From: Trichoplax sp. H2
Taxonomy: Eukaryota > Placozoa > Uniplacotomia > Trichoplacea
DNA: 64,000 nucleotides
Direction: 5' to 3'
Assembly (NCBI GenBank): GCA_003344405.1
Contig: NOWV01000216.1
Location: 51,284-115,283 of the forward strand
How positions within the stretch are numbered: the first letter of the stretch is position 1; every line of letters starts with the position of its first letter. The notes under the pieces are model-generated. The model was not told the DNA's origin and made no database searches. It saw nothing but the letters and a program-made list of their open reading frames with translations. The translations under genes and the position numbers were made by a program. Of the stretch, positions 36,134 through 46,514 are shown one piece after another.

Positions 36134-36896
36134 TCCTATTGATTTATCCAATGTACAGATAAATAATTAAATTGATTTTATTAATATCCATAAAGCAGAA
36201 ATAAAAGTAAGATGGGCCAAAAAACGATCTTTATTAAAGCAATAAAATTGTAAAGACAGAAATAAAAGAGTCAATGTTGGACACAGTCATTGTATCTGAT
36301 ACGAATTAGGATATAGTACTGGTAGTTACGGTGATTTTTAAATTGACACCTATCTACTTTCAGTATTTTTTTAATGTATGTATTAGTTCATATCCAAGCA
36401 ATAAAACAAAATAGAAAATAACATCAGCTTATTACTTTCGCTTCCGTTTTCATAGCTTGCTTGGAAGCAATAGCTAATAATATGGATAATTAATATACCG
36501 GCTTGAATTAGTATTGTATTCAATCATAGCTTCAGAAAGAAATCGAAAATGATTTTTACATCTCTTTATTCCTATTTTCAAACACTTTAAGAATGGAATC
36601 ACTTTAATGCCTTTTATTTCATTCATCCACTATTTAGAATAGTGAACTAAATTGAATAAAATCATATGGACGCTTTTCTAATGAAAGAAAACTTGAATAG
36701 AAGCGTAATTTATCCAAATGAAAATTCTTTCAAATTTTTTTATCGGCGAAAAGAAAGGAAAACTGAATGGAAGTGCATATGTATAAGGCTATTCGCGATC
36801 ATATTCTCATATCAGTTTAAAGTGATCCTTTATTCGTTTAAGAAATCAACGATTAGAATGGCATCTGCTTATGTCTAACTTACTCACATAAGTATT
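36134..36896. other. no gene recognised
   Basis: Contains a small direct repeat (cagaaataaaag near 36196 and 36259). The 70-codon frame at 36666-36878 (+) is at chance length. Confidence 0.4.
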
Positions 36897-37427
36897 ATGA
36901 TCATGGTAATGCAATTTATACAGCCTTTTCCAGTGCAAAATTGATATGAAAACAGATTACTTAATGGTAACAGATTTTAAAATCATTGCAATCTTCAAAC
37001 CAATTGGTCTTGCACAATTTCGCATAATGCTAGCTCAGCTAGTACAGCATTAAATCCTTTTGGTATAGCTTTTAAAAAAACAACATATACTTGGACGAAC
37101 GCTTTATGTCAAAACGACAATGACGGCGACGGCTTAACGAATGGTATCGCGCTTGGTGATCCTAACTGCGTTTGGAATAAGAATCGCACACCTCATCGAA
37201 TCGTTAATATTACTCATCTAGGAATTTGAGATCCTGTTAAAGAGGCAAAGTGCTACGGTAAACAAGACTGGTTATTATGTCCTTTCAAGAATGTTATCCC
37301 TCCTACTATAAAACCTGCAGGTACAACACCAATCCCAACCAATATAACAACATCAACCAATTCTGCTTCAAGTGCTATGCCATCCATCCAATCTATTTGG
37401 ATAATATCTAGTTTCTCCCTAATATGA
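36897..37427 (+). pseudogene. temptin-like pseudogene 3, full-length allele
   Basis: The only temptin-like locus on the plus strand. From ATG 36897 the frame has stops at TGA 36942-36944, TAA 36978-36980 and TGA 37227-37229. Between and after them, family text is clear: NHCNLQTNWSC, ALNPFGIAFKKTTYTWTNAL, LCQNDNDGDGLTNG, ALGDPNCVW, then LGI with TGA replacing the Cys of GICEP, and CYGKQDWLLC. A Ser/Thr-rich segment and a hydrophobic end (IWIISSFSLI) match the GPI-type C-termini of the family. The Ca-loop is conserved (D-x-D-x-D-G). It sits in copy 1 of the sequence duplicated across the gap at 37740. Confidence 0.85.
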
Positions 37428-37739
37428 TGGGTAAAAACGGACTTGTGAAACCTTTCAAAGAGTCATTATTTGAAAAGTATTCATTAATTTTCGATCAATT
37501 TTGTATTTATTATTTTCCTTTTATCGCTTTTAGTGAGCTTTATGATTGATGTAAAGATAAATCATGGAAGATAGTAGCTATCATTAATAAATACCAATTC
37601 TATCACGAAAACTCTTTATAAGTAAGATTTGATCTCTTCTATGCGACAGTTTCAATTTATTGAGCCTATAACCCTTCTTGTAGCTAATATTATAATCTGT
37701 CTACTAAACTACTTCACTTTAACAGTATCTAAATTATAC
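36980..37739. repeat. copy 1 of the gap-flanking duplicate (gap 37740)
   Basis: 760 bp matching 37760-38405 almost base for base apart from a 114-bp segment present only here. It ends at the gap, at the base where copy 2 continues into unique sequence. Confidence 0.93.
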
Positions 37740-37759
37740 NNNNNNNNNNNNNNNNNNNN
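37740..37759. other. assembly gap, exactly 20 N
   Basis: Run of 20 N between two allelic copies of the temptin pseudogene region. The open frame crossing it from 37629 is an artefact. Confidence 0.97.
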
Positions 37760-38093
37760 AAATCATTGCAATCTTCAAACCAATTGGTCTTGCACAATTT
37801 CGCATAATGCTAGCTCAGCTAGTGCAGCATTAAATCCTTTTGGTATAGCTTTTAAAAAAACAACATATACTTGGACGAATGCTTTATGTCAAAACGACAA
37901 TGACGGCGACGGCTTAACGAATAGTATCGCGCTTGGTGATCCTAACTGTTTCAAGAATGTTATCCCTCCTACTATAAAACCTGCAGGTACAACACCAGTC
38001 CCAACCAATGCAACAACATCAACCAATTCTGCTTCAAGTGCTATACCATCCATCCAATCTATTTGGATAATATCTAGTTTCTCCCTAATATGA
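37760..38093 (+). pseudogene. temptin-like pseudogene 3, second allele with in-frame deletion
   Basis: Same locus as 36897-37427 seen from the second haplotype. It starts inside the gene at NHCNLQTNW and lacks 114 bp (38 codons), so GDPNC is joined directly to FKNVIPP. The deletion removes the third premature stop together with the HPG-CEP and CxGKQ-W--C part, leaving an open frame to the C-terminal hydrophobic tail. The 5' part lies beyond the gap. Still presumed non-functional. Confidence 0.8.
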
Positions 38094-38405
38094 TGGGTAA
38101 AAACGGACTTGTGAAACCTTTCAAAGAGTCATTATTTGAAAAGTATTCATTAATTTTCGATCAATTTTGTATTTATTATTTTCCTTTTATCGCTTTTAGT
38201 GAGCTTTATGATTGATATAAAGATAAATCATGGAAGATAGCAGCTATCATTAATAAATACTGATTCTATCACGAAAACTCTTTATAAGTAAGATTTGATC
38301 TCTTCTATGCGACAGTTTCAATTTATTGAGCCTATAACCCTTCTTGTAGCTAATATTATAATCTGTCTACTAAACTACTTCACTTTAACAGTATCTAAAT
38401 TATAC
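37760..38405. repeat. copy 2 of the gap-flanking duplicate (gap 37740)
   Basis: 646 bp, starting at the first base after the gap; near-identical to 36980-37739 minus the 114-bp deletion. Confidence 0.93.
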
Positions 38406-39775
38406 GAATGTCCTAGATCCTATCAATGAAATTCTTTACGTTTATCTTCGTCAACTTAAAGTAATCCATGACTTTAATCAATTTATATTTTCTGCACCTA
38501 AGCTCAAATTGAAAATGCAGCTTTGCACTTTAAATTAGCAATTTTTAGTAATTAAATAAAATATCATGCTTCATTACATGGTATGGTAGTCATCAGCGCT
38601 ACCTAAATTTCTTCATCGCAATAAATAGAATATTAAAAATTAGATATTATAATTCGTCCACAAGTTCCTTTAAATAACGGAACTTGATAATTTATCTATG
38701 TCCCGTTTATTTCTTAGCTATTTTAAAGGACCTGTTGGATTTCATATTTTCGTCTATAACGATACACTATTAATATTTCTTGCTTAATTCATATGTTACC
38801 AAACCTATGGAAGAGTTTTTGGAAGCCTTAAGAAATACAGTATTATATCAGAAATAGTAATTAACATAATTACAAAGATTTTGTAACGATAACTAACAAA
38901 GAATTTAAAAAGCTAAATTAAATAGAAAATGCAATAAACGAGGTTAAAGCAATATAAGAATTTTTAAATTGGAATCAAGATACGTTTTAAATGTCTCATA
39001 GATCAATACTATCAGTCTACAAGCTGACAAGCGGCTATATCAATATTTCAACAGTTAGCGAATCGATCTAGTTACGATAATTGAAAAATCGATTGATATT
39101 AAATTCATTGCAAACAAATGTAGTAAGTATAACTCGTTAATGCAGTACGGCATCGTGCTATATTTTAAAAATATATATAGCTAGTGCATGCAGCACTTCA
39201 AGGCCGTATCATGAAATAAAGAAATAGTTCTGAATTAGTTTATATTTTATGCTAAATAATAGACTTCAAATATAGCAGATATGAAATCCTACTATTAGGC
39301 TTGTAGAAGACTAGGTATGCCCTACTAGAAGTATATCATCCAACTTATTGCAGATACATTAATATACTGCGGTACTTTGGTTAATAATTTGATTGCACCT
39401 TAAATGTATGACAGAATTACCATTGTACTGTAAGGTATGATTGGTAGACATTAATTCATCTATCGATGATCTTGCGCTGCCAATTTTGAAGTTGTAGTAC
39501 TATACTGAAATCAATGTTTTTCTTAAAATAGCGGTCAAATATTTGAGTTGATGAATAAGCTATCGTGCTTATTAATGTCTTTCATTATATTTCGGATTTG
39601 AAATTTGGTTAACATTAATGTTACAAATTAAGCAAATGTGATTGTATTGTACTCCACCAAAGGAATTAAATAAGCTATAGATTTTCCTGAATTACTAATT
39701 TTTATTCCAAGACAGTTTCTTTTATCTAAGGAATTTTAGTGAAAGACTTTATCTAGAGCTAGAATAGAATTACAG
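38406..39775. other. no gene recognised
   Basis: AT-rich; no coding, RNA or repeat feature identified. Confidence 0.4.
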
Positions 39776-40004
39776 GATACTATGAAAGTATCAATATCAA
39801 TGATTTTTTGATCCTCCTTGCTAGTAATCGAAAAGTTAAATGCAAAAAATCAGAAACAAATAGCCGCCATAAAAATGAAAGTCAATCATAAATTATCACA
39901 TCCACTAGCAATTAAATTTTATATTTCTGATTTTTTGCATTCAACTTTTCGATTACTAGCAAGGAGGATCAAAAAATCATTGATATTGATACTTTCATAG
40001 TATC
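39776..40004. mobile_element. fold-back element: 81-bp inverted repeats, 67-bp spacer
   Basis: The left arm 39776-39856 and right arm 39924-40004 are reverse complements with one mismatch (gttaaatgc versus gttgaatgc). The outer ends read gatac...gtatc. The 229-bp unit would fold into one long hairpin. Near-identity of the arms implies recent origin or constraint. I see no certain target-site duplication; attac occurs 2 bases outside the left end and 1 base outside the right. The 60-codon frame at 39818-40000 is an accident of the repeat. Interpretation: fold-back/MITE-type element, or a hairpin RNA source. Confidence 0.75.
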
Positions 40005-41886
40005 GATTACTATTATCGCCACTATAAAACTAACGTGAATTACATTTTAATTATGTGCGATACTGAGGATTGGCTACGATAGCAATTTGATACCTGTAGA
40101 GAATATAAAACATCACTATGTGTTTCTGATATATTATCGTTTATTTAAATCGGTAGCTGGATGACGAAACACTGTGACTAAATTAAATGCTGAGATGATA
40201 TGAAATGATAGAATTATTTTAAGCCAAACTATTTGTATTTCTATATTTACACTATCATCTGGCAAGGCATTTAAATATTATCATTCAATTAGTGAGCACT
40301 AGCCTTATATCGAAATTCAGCTAACGATTTAATAATAAAGTAAACGAAACAACGATTATCACCGTAGTACAAAAGTTGAACAATTTTCTTACAAAACTAC
40401 GTATTTAGGTGCCACAGCAAGAATGATTTGGTAAGATTAATTGTTTACTAACATTGAATTGTGAAATTGATAATAATAAATCAAATCGTATATTGCTTTC
40501 AGATTAAACAGATTTTCTCTCATTGTATCTTGCTAACTAAACTTTGATTATTTCACGAAACCGAATTTCTGCGCTTTTATTCCATAAATTTTTGAGGGTT
40601 GTTAAATACAAAATTTGCAACGAAAATTACGTGTGAAAGTAAATTGGACAGATGTAAAATCAATTGTTAGATTAATTTGTTCAAATGCCTCAACATTGCA
40701 ATACCGTCGAATATTTTTGATATATTCTTCTGAATAATTAGTTATTATTTGATATAGAACATTGGGCGCACAGTATATTTTACTGACTAACGATGTGATT
40801 ACTAGACCAGCGTAGTAACTTCACAATTTGCAGTTTCGCACATTCTACAATATATCGATTTTCACAGAATTATGTAAAATAGTCCAAAGCTTAGTCTAGG
40901 GTGAGTTGTATAAGAAAGATTTAAATGTAGGTTATAGTCTATCGATTGCAGTTCTTACTTTGAGTAAATTTTCCTCTTATATGCACATTATTTGTCGTTA
41001 TTTTATCCTATAACTGTAATTCATACTGAAACTGCTATTCTGTATTTAACCAATTTTAAACTAGACATAAATAGGGATTCATCTTGTATGCTATAAATAA
41101 GTTAAAAATAATTGAATTAATTATCTGGCGATCATCAACTGCAGCTCTTCCAGCTATTATTACCTTCCCTCAGTATTCCTGTGCCATTGTCTATTAATTA
41201 TATTCTAAAAATTTTGGTCTAGATCAAGAAAAAGATTATTAAGCTTATCCTATCTTTAAATTAAAAGCAAATAATAAAAAAGTACTTTAACTAAATTAAA
41301 ATTGCATATAAAATAATTTTATTAACTATTCGTTGAGTTAGGTTAAGGACCTTCTTAGTTTAAATTTTAAAATCTTTGCAACAAAGCGCTATGAGATTTT
41401 AAATTCAGTTAAAATAAAATTTTACTTGTAATCATGACCAGAGATACAAGTTACCATCTGTAAAGCTGGATCTATATAAACTATTATGACAGTAACCTAT
41501 CAACAGAAAATTAATTGCTGGGTTTATTATTGCAAAACTTTAGGAACCTTCAAGATATGTGAAACGATTACAAAATTGCTTTTGTTGAGTTCTTAACTTT
41601 GTCTTAAATACTGACCCTATTGTTGTCGAAAATTCGGATAATAACTTAGGATAAAATTTAAATATAAATTACTGTTGCTGCTAGAACTACATACGACAGT
41701 AGTATGAATAGTGTATAATACTGTAGTTTAAGCGTAATATTCGATTTACCAAAGATTTTGGAACAACTTGCCATTATCGGAATTAGAGTGTGAAGACGAC
41801 CGTCAAAATTGTGTATAAATTAATTTTAATTTGATAATTTACTCCGTTAATCGGCATGAAAATCTTTAAAATAAAAAGTTATTGAA
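40005..41886. other. no gene recognised (1.9 kb)
   Basis: AT-rich intergenic sequence without identifiable features. Confidence 0.4.
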
Positions 41887-42195
41887 TTAGTTTAGACCTG
41901 AAACAAATACGTGTAAGAATGGTTTTCTTTTATTAATAGTTGATATACGTAGTTTTCTTAAACAAATAGCAAATTCCGAAAGAACTAACACCTGCATTAA
42001 ATTGAAAGCAGAAATTAAATAACTGATCTGTAATAAAACCGGAAATATTAGCCATAAAGATTTACCTATAGAATTTATATATGTACAGTATAAAAAACGG
42101 CAAGGAATAAAAGTTGCTTCAGTCCCCGATAATTGCGCTATTTTGCAGCGATATAACTGCAAGATAACTAGCACCGAATAATGATACGATGGCAT
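41887..42195 (-). CDS. uncharacterised 102-codon open frame, possible exon
   Basis: The ATG follows directly on a strong acceptor-like sequence (ttttattttccag) on the minus strand. The translation is hydrophobic, with one likely membrane segment (SLWLIFPVLLQISYLISAF). A second frame from the same acceptor reads AIVSLFGASYLAVISLQ before a stop, and about 90 bp upstream a short coding-like stretch (RARDPSKALKDAKISGYY) is followed by a stop. This could be a decayed multi-exon gene. No family can be named, and frames of this length occur by chance a few times in such AT-rich DNA. Confidence 0.18.
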   Translation of the reverse strand: MPSYHYSVLVILQLYRCKIAQLSGTEATFIPCRFLYCTYINSIGKSLWLIFPVLLQISYLISAFNLMQVLVLSEFAICLRKLRISTINKRKPFLHVFVSGLN

Positions 42196-42931
42196 CTGGA
42201 AAATAAAATAGTTAAATTATATCATAATAAGGTAAATAGCTTGTTGTTGTTTAGTAATAGCCAGAAATTTTTGCATCTTTCAAAGCTTTACTTGGATCTC
42301 GGGCTCTTAAGAACGAGCAATTAATAATTTTAAACTTGTCAAAATAAGCTTACGGTCAATGAAAATAGTCCTATTTAGCTGCAGTACGCACACATTAAAT
42401 CGATATCAAGTCAGTAAGACCTTAAGCACTATGTAATAATAGGAAAGAATAAGTCATAACGGACCCTAATTTAATGTACAGTAACATGCAAGCATATCTT
42501 GTGTCATCTATCTCTTATATCGCATGTTTTTATGCAACTATCAGATACTGGCTATGCAATAATCAGGTGAAACTTCTGTTTATATATACAGCACCAATCT
42601 GAAATTAGACGTTATTGAATGCATTATTGTTGCGTAATGAATTTATATGCCGTTTAGAATTTTTGATTTTAAAGTTGAATTAAAAAAATAAGATATAAAG
42701 TATGAAATATGTAGAATATATCTTTTACTTTTTCACATGTATAAACAATCAATACCCTATCGTACGTAATTTACTACATTATTTACATACGTTAATTTAC
42801 ATTAAAGATGTTCTAAACTTCTTCATTATTCGGAAGTTTAGACTCTTATTGCTATTGTGACAACCTAAAAAAGTTGAAATTTATCAAATAGATTGGTGGA
42901 TTGCACATAATTACCAATTTCGATGTAAAAA
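42196..42931. other. no gene recognised
   Basis: AT-rich; apart from the possible exon relic near 42290 on the minus strand nothing is seen. Confidence 0.35.
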
Positions 42932-43340
42932 TTGGACAATGATAGCTACGTAATCATTGTCAAGATGATTTTACATGACAAGTTTTATGAAAGCTGGCAA
43001 GTGATGGTTTTTAACCTAAATTATTTAAATTACGAAGCACACAAAAGAGGACCGAATGCTAATGATTCCCTCATTCTAATATTTTTATTTCAGCCACAGA
43101 ATTCATACAAAACCTATACGAAGGAAAACATCGAACACCTGGGGATTGTACGATTGTAATCAGTTCCATTTTAGTCTTTTTTATCTACGATATAATTCTA
43201 AATATAGAAATTATGCGCGACTGTACTTGTATAAAGACTTGCGGACATATCCAAATATCGAATCACAATATACTATAGTAACCTTCCATAAAGACAGGAA
43301 GCGTTTAATATGTTTTACCTACGATACGACCGCAGAGTAA
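42932..43340 (+). CDS. possible two-exon gene fragment, uncharacterised
   Basis: An open stretch from 42932 (DNDSYVIIVKMILHDKFYES) ends near a weak donor-like gtgatg at about 43001. A strong acceptor-like tatttttatttcag ends at 43094. From there one frame stays open for about 80 codons to a stop at 43340 (including NTWGLYDCNQFHFSLFYLRY and TFHKDRKRLICFTYDTTAE). The implied intron is about 93 bp, like those of the gene at 57.3 kb. The protein is basic and Tyr-rich with no known domain. The start, the donor and the reality of the gene are all uncertain. Confidence 0.22.
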
Positions 43341-45488
43341 ATAGTATTGACAATCTCAAAGTTCCCTTTTGTCCAATTTTAGCTGTTTACAATTCTCTCA
43401 ACATTATTATGATCGTGATTATAAATAAAATTATTTTATAACAGTATTAAATAAATAGCGTTCTTATTGTATCTATGATAGCGAATTTTAGTATCAACTA
43501 GATTGAATGTACAAGATTAAAGTAGGTGTAAGAATTTCTTCATATAGCTGAAACTAACGGCAATTCTTTATAATCAAGAATCGCCCCTATCGTAAATACT
43601 GGTAAGATGTAAGTTTTCTCAATCTAAGCTACTCTATCACTTTCAGAAATTTTGGGCCAAATAATTTTACGTATTGTTGCCGTCAAACACAATAACTTTA
43701 CACAAAGATAGAAAACAAATGAGAATATACTTTGCAGAAATTCCATTTACTTTATTCCTTCAATGTCAAGAATAGTAATAAAAACGCAACATCTGACAAC
43801 TAATAGCATCATAATCTTAACCAGATCTATCATTTTATAATGGTAAAATGTCAATTATCGACATTATAGAAGAATTTTTGCGTCGAAGATGTTATTAATA
43901 GTCGTTTTAAGATAGAAATATAGATATTGAAAATCGATAGTGTCGGTGTACCCTATCACTCTATATTATTTGCGGTATACTAATGCTTCTATGACACGAT
44001 TGTAAACTAATTTTTCACTAATTGGCTAGTATGGACGAAATAATTAAGTTATGCTTTATAAAAATTACTAAGTAAACGCATTTTTTCGTATTTCCGTATA
44101 AACAGGAGGTAAATTCGCAATAAATTATTTCATATAATAAAGGCTACGTTTATGCGACTATTTTGCAATGAAAGAATGCTGTCAATTAAAAAAACAAAAC
44201 AAATGAAATTAATTTAGTATCTTCCGTACATTAAATATTGGGCCGATGCTTTTTCTATAGTATATTAACAACCACCTACTTGATTAAATTGATTTCTTTT
44301 TTTATTGTTTAATGCCTATTCTTGCACTACAATTTTTAATTGAATTTTAAACATCGCAAATCTTAAATTATGAGTAGTAAATGCCAGAAATTGATAAAAC
44401 TCATAGCGATTGAACGTTATAAATTTATATTAAGTTGAAAAGTTAAATCGAAGATGAGATCTTTGTCAGGGTACTCATGACTTATAAACTTTAACTCAAT
44501 TTGATGACTATTTTATTATTTATAATGACAATCACTTAAATTAAAATTAATACATAGTAACAAGATAGTCAAAAATTACAAGTTACATTTAATCTAACTA
44601 TTTGATACATGATTTTTCAGTCATTAATCACGATAACTGAAATTTAAAATTGACCGCTTTTTACATCTCATTGATAATGTTCAAATATTTATTACTGATA
44701 CATGTTAATAGCGTTTAGAAATAAATAGACGAAGTTCTAAAGTGGTCGAAGCAATGTTAAGTTGAAACTTATTAAATAAGAACTACTTATGCAGACTACT
44801 GGATAGTGAAACTAGCAATAAGGATTGATTGAATTTGAAACACGAGCCAAGGTCATAGCAAAGTGCTGATCTTAACTATATAAATCTTTCAGTCATTTTC
44901 ATCCATCATATCTATCAATTACAGTCGTGAAAAATTTTTTTCAGAATTGATAATTCGAACATTAAAAGCCAAAATTCTCATCCAATTTATACCTAAACGG
45001 TATACTCAGAATTAAAGTTAGGCGAGATTTATGAACATAATCAATTTCAAATTTTGCTCGATTAGAACCAATACTAGCAAGTCTATGCCTATCCTAGCAT
45101 ATATCAATCTTCTCTGTATAGCCATAATTATACTATATCCATTTTTAATCGATTGTAATTATTATGAAATAATTCTTAAGTAGTACGAGTAATTAATAAT
45201 TTACATCGAAATAAATTTTCTACCCATCAAGAATGATTAGAGCAAGTAAAAGATAAATACTTCCACAGGAAAAGAAATCTTAATTACACATGAGCTCGCC
45301 ATATTTCCATATTCATTTGAAATAATTTTTCGAATAAGTTGAAAATTTAGGCCAATATTCCATGGCTGGATAAGCAATCAACAATAACTAACGTTCTAGA
45401 AGAAAACTCACATGGAAGAAATCATTTTCTTCTTCTATCATTTGTTATAATATTATTTGTTTCGTTATTAATGTCAATAGGTGATCAT
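43341..45488. other. no gene recognised (2.1 kb)
   Basis: AT-rich; 3' flank of the GPCR gene on the minus strand. Nothing identified. Confidence 0.4.
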
Positions 45489-46514
45489 TTATCGTTCAAT
45501 GGTATTATTTCGTTTTGTTCCTGATGTTGCCAATGTTGTTTCAGGTTGTTTACGTCCAGTCATTGTTTCCAATATAAAATAAAACTTCATCCTCAATGAT
45601 CTCATTCTTGCAAAGAATATCAATGGATTTAATGCACTATTAAGATATAATAATGATATAGCAAAATAGTGCAAATCATCGGGCACACAGGCAGTGCCAG
45701 CAGTCACAGGATAAACAATAAAACTAATGATACTCCAAACAGTAAAGCACAATAAGAAATTAAGGAATAGGATAGATAATGTCAAGGTAAAACGTTTTTT
45801 AGCTCGATCCGATGAATACTGGCATGTATTTGCTGAGATAGATTCACATCTATAACGCATTAAATCCGTCTTAATTTTTCTCAAGACGGTATAAATCTTC
45901 AGATAGCATATAAATGTCGTCAATAATGGCAAACCGAAATCAATTAGCGATTCGAAAACAGCATTAATTTGATTTGCTAAGCCTTCGTTCCAGGTTGGTA
46001 AGCAAGATCTTTCAATAATATTATAATCATAATGACTTAAACCCCAAAAAGGTAGTAAGCACATGATAATAGCAATGATCCAGACAAGAACGATGGCATA
46101 AATTGCATGCCTAGGAGCTAATTTAACTGCTGGTGATTGGCACACAACCAAATAACGAAAGATAGCCATCGCCGTCAAGGTATAAGTGGTACCAATAAAA
46201 TATATACCGCTAATAAAACCATGGAAGGTACATAATTCATAACCTAAGCCATTACTATTCATGATTATATTGACTATATACAAGGGTAATCTTACGCCGC
46301 TTTGCAATAGATCTAAGCAGGTATGATTAATAACTAGATAATTAATAGCCGATTTTATTCTCTTATCAAGAAATAATGAAATCAATAAGAATATATTTCC
46401 CACTATTCCAAAGAATCCGATGATCGCTAAATACCCCGCTCGTAATCCGATTTTCGTCGGCGATAGATCGGAAATATTTTCATAGCACGAATTACTCATT
46501 ATCGGCCAGGTCAT
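45489..46514 (-). CDS. class A (rhodopsin-like) GPCR with non-canonical DRY motif
   Basis: 341 aa, single exon, seven hydrophobic segments. Landmarks: N-terminal sequon N13-I-S; GN in TM1 (N40); N63...D68 in TM2; C95 at the start of TM3 and C171 in extracellular loop 2 (the usual disulfide); W145 in TM4; P196 in TM5; basic RAKKRF before TM6; N296-P297 in TM7. Deviations: DRY is F119-R120-Y121; the CWxP toggle of TM6 reads CFTV; NPxxY reads NPLIF. The position of the retinal-binding Lys of opsins (six before Asn of NP) is Tyr290, so it is not a canonical opsin. Placozoan opsin-like receptors (placopsins) also lack that lysine and are one possible home; a melatonin- or peptide-receptor-like orphan is equally possible. 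It should act at the plasma membrane. Ligand unknown. Confidence 0.9.
   Translation of the reverse strand: MTWPIMSNSCYENISDLSPTKIGLRAGYLAIIGFFGIVGNIFLLISLFLDKRIKSAINYLVINHTCLDLLQSGVRLPLYIVNIIMNSNGLGYELCTFHGFISGIYFIGTTYTLTAMAIFRYLVVCQSPAVKLAPRHAIYAIVLVWIIAIIMCLLPFWGLSHYDYNIIERSCLPTWNEGLANQINAVFESLIDFGLPLLTTFICYLKIYTVLRKIKTDLMRYRCESISANTCQYSSDRAKKRFTLTLSILFLNFLLCFTVWSIISFIVYPVTAGTACVPDDLHYFAISLLYLNSALNPLIFFARMRSLRMKFYFILETMTGRKQPETTLATSGTKRNNTIER

Noticed and set aside
37629-38093. 154-codon open frame with a signal-peptide-like start and temptin text
   Set aside because: It runs through the 20-N gap. The hydrophobic start belongs to the 3' flank of copy 1 and recurs after copy 2 at about 38290, so it is not the true N-terminus of the temptin segment.
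39818-40000. 60-codon frame
   Set aside because: Lies inside the fold-back inverted repeat; no family features.
44560-44585. agatagtcaaaaattac matching the insertion flank at 12755
   Set aside because: A single 17-bp AT-rich match without further similarity is compatible with chance.
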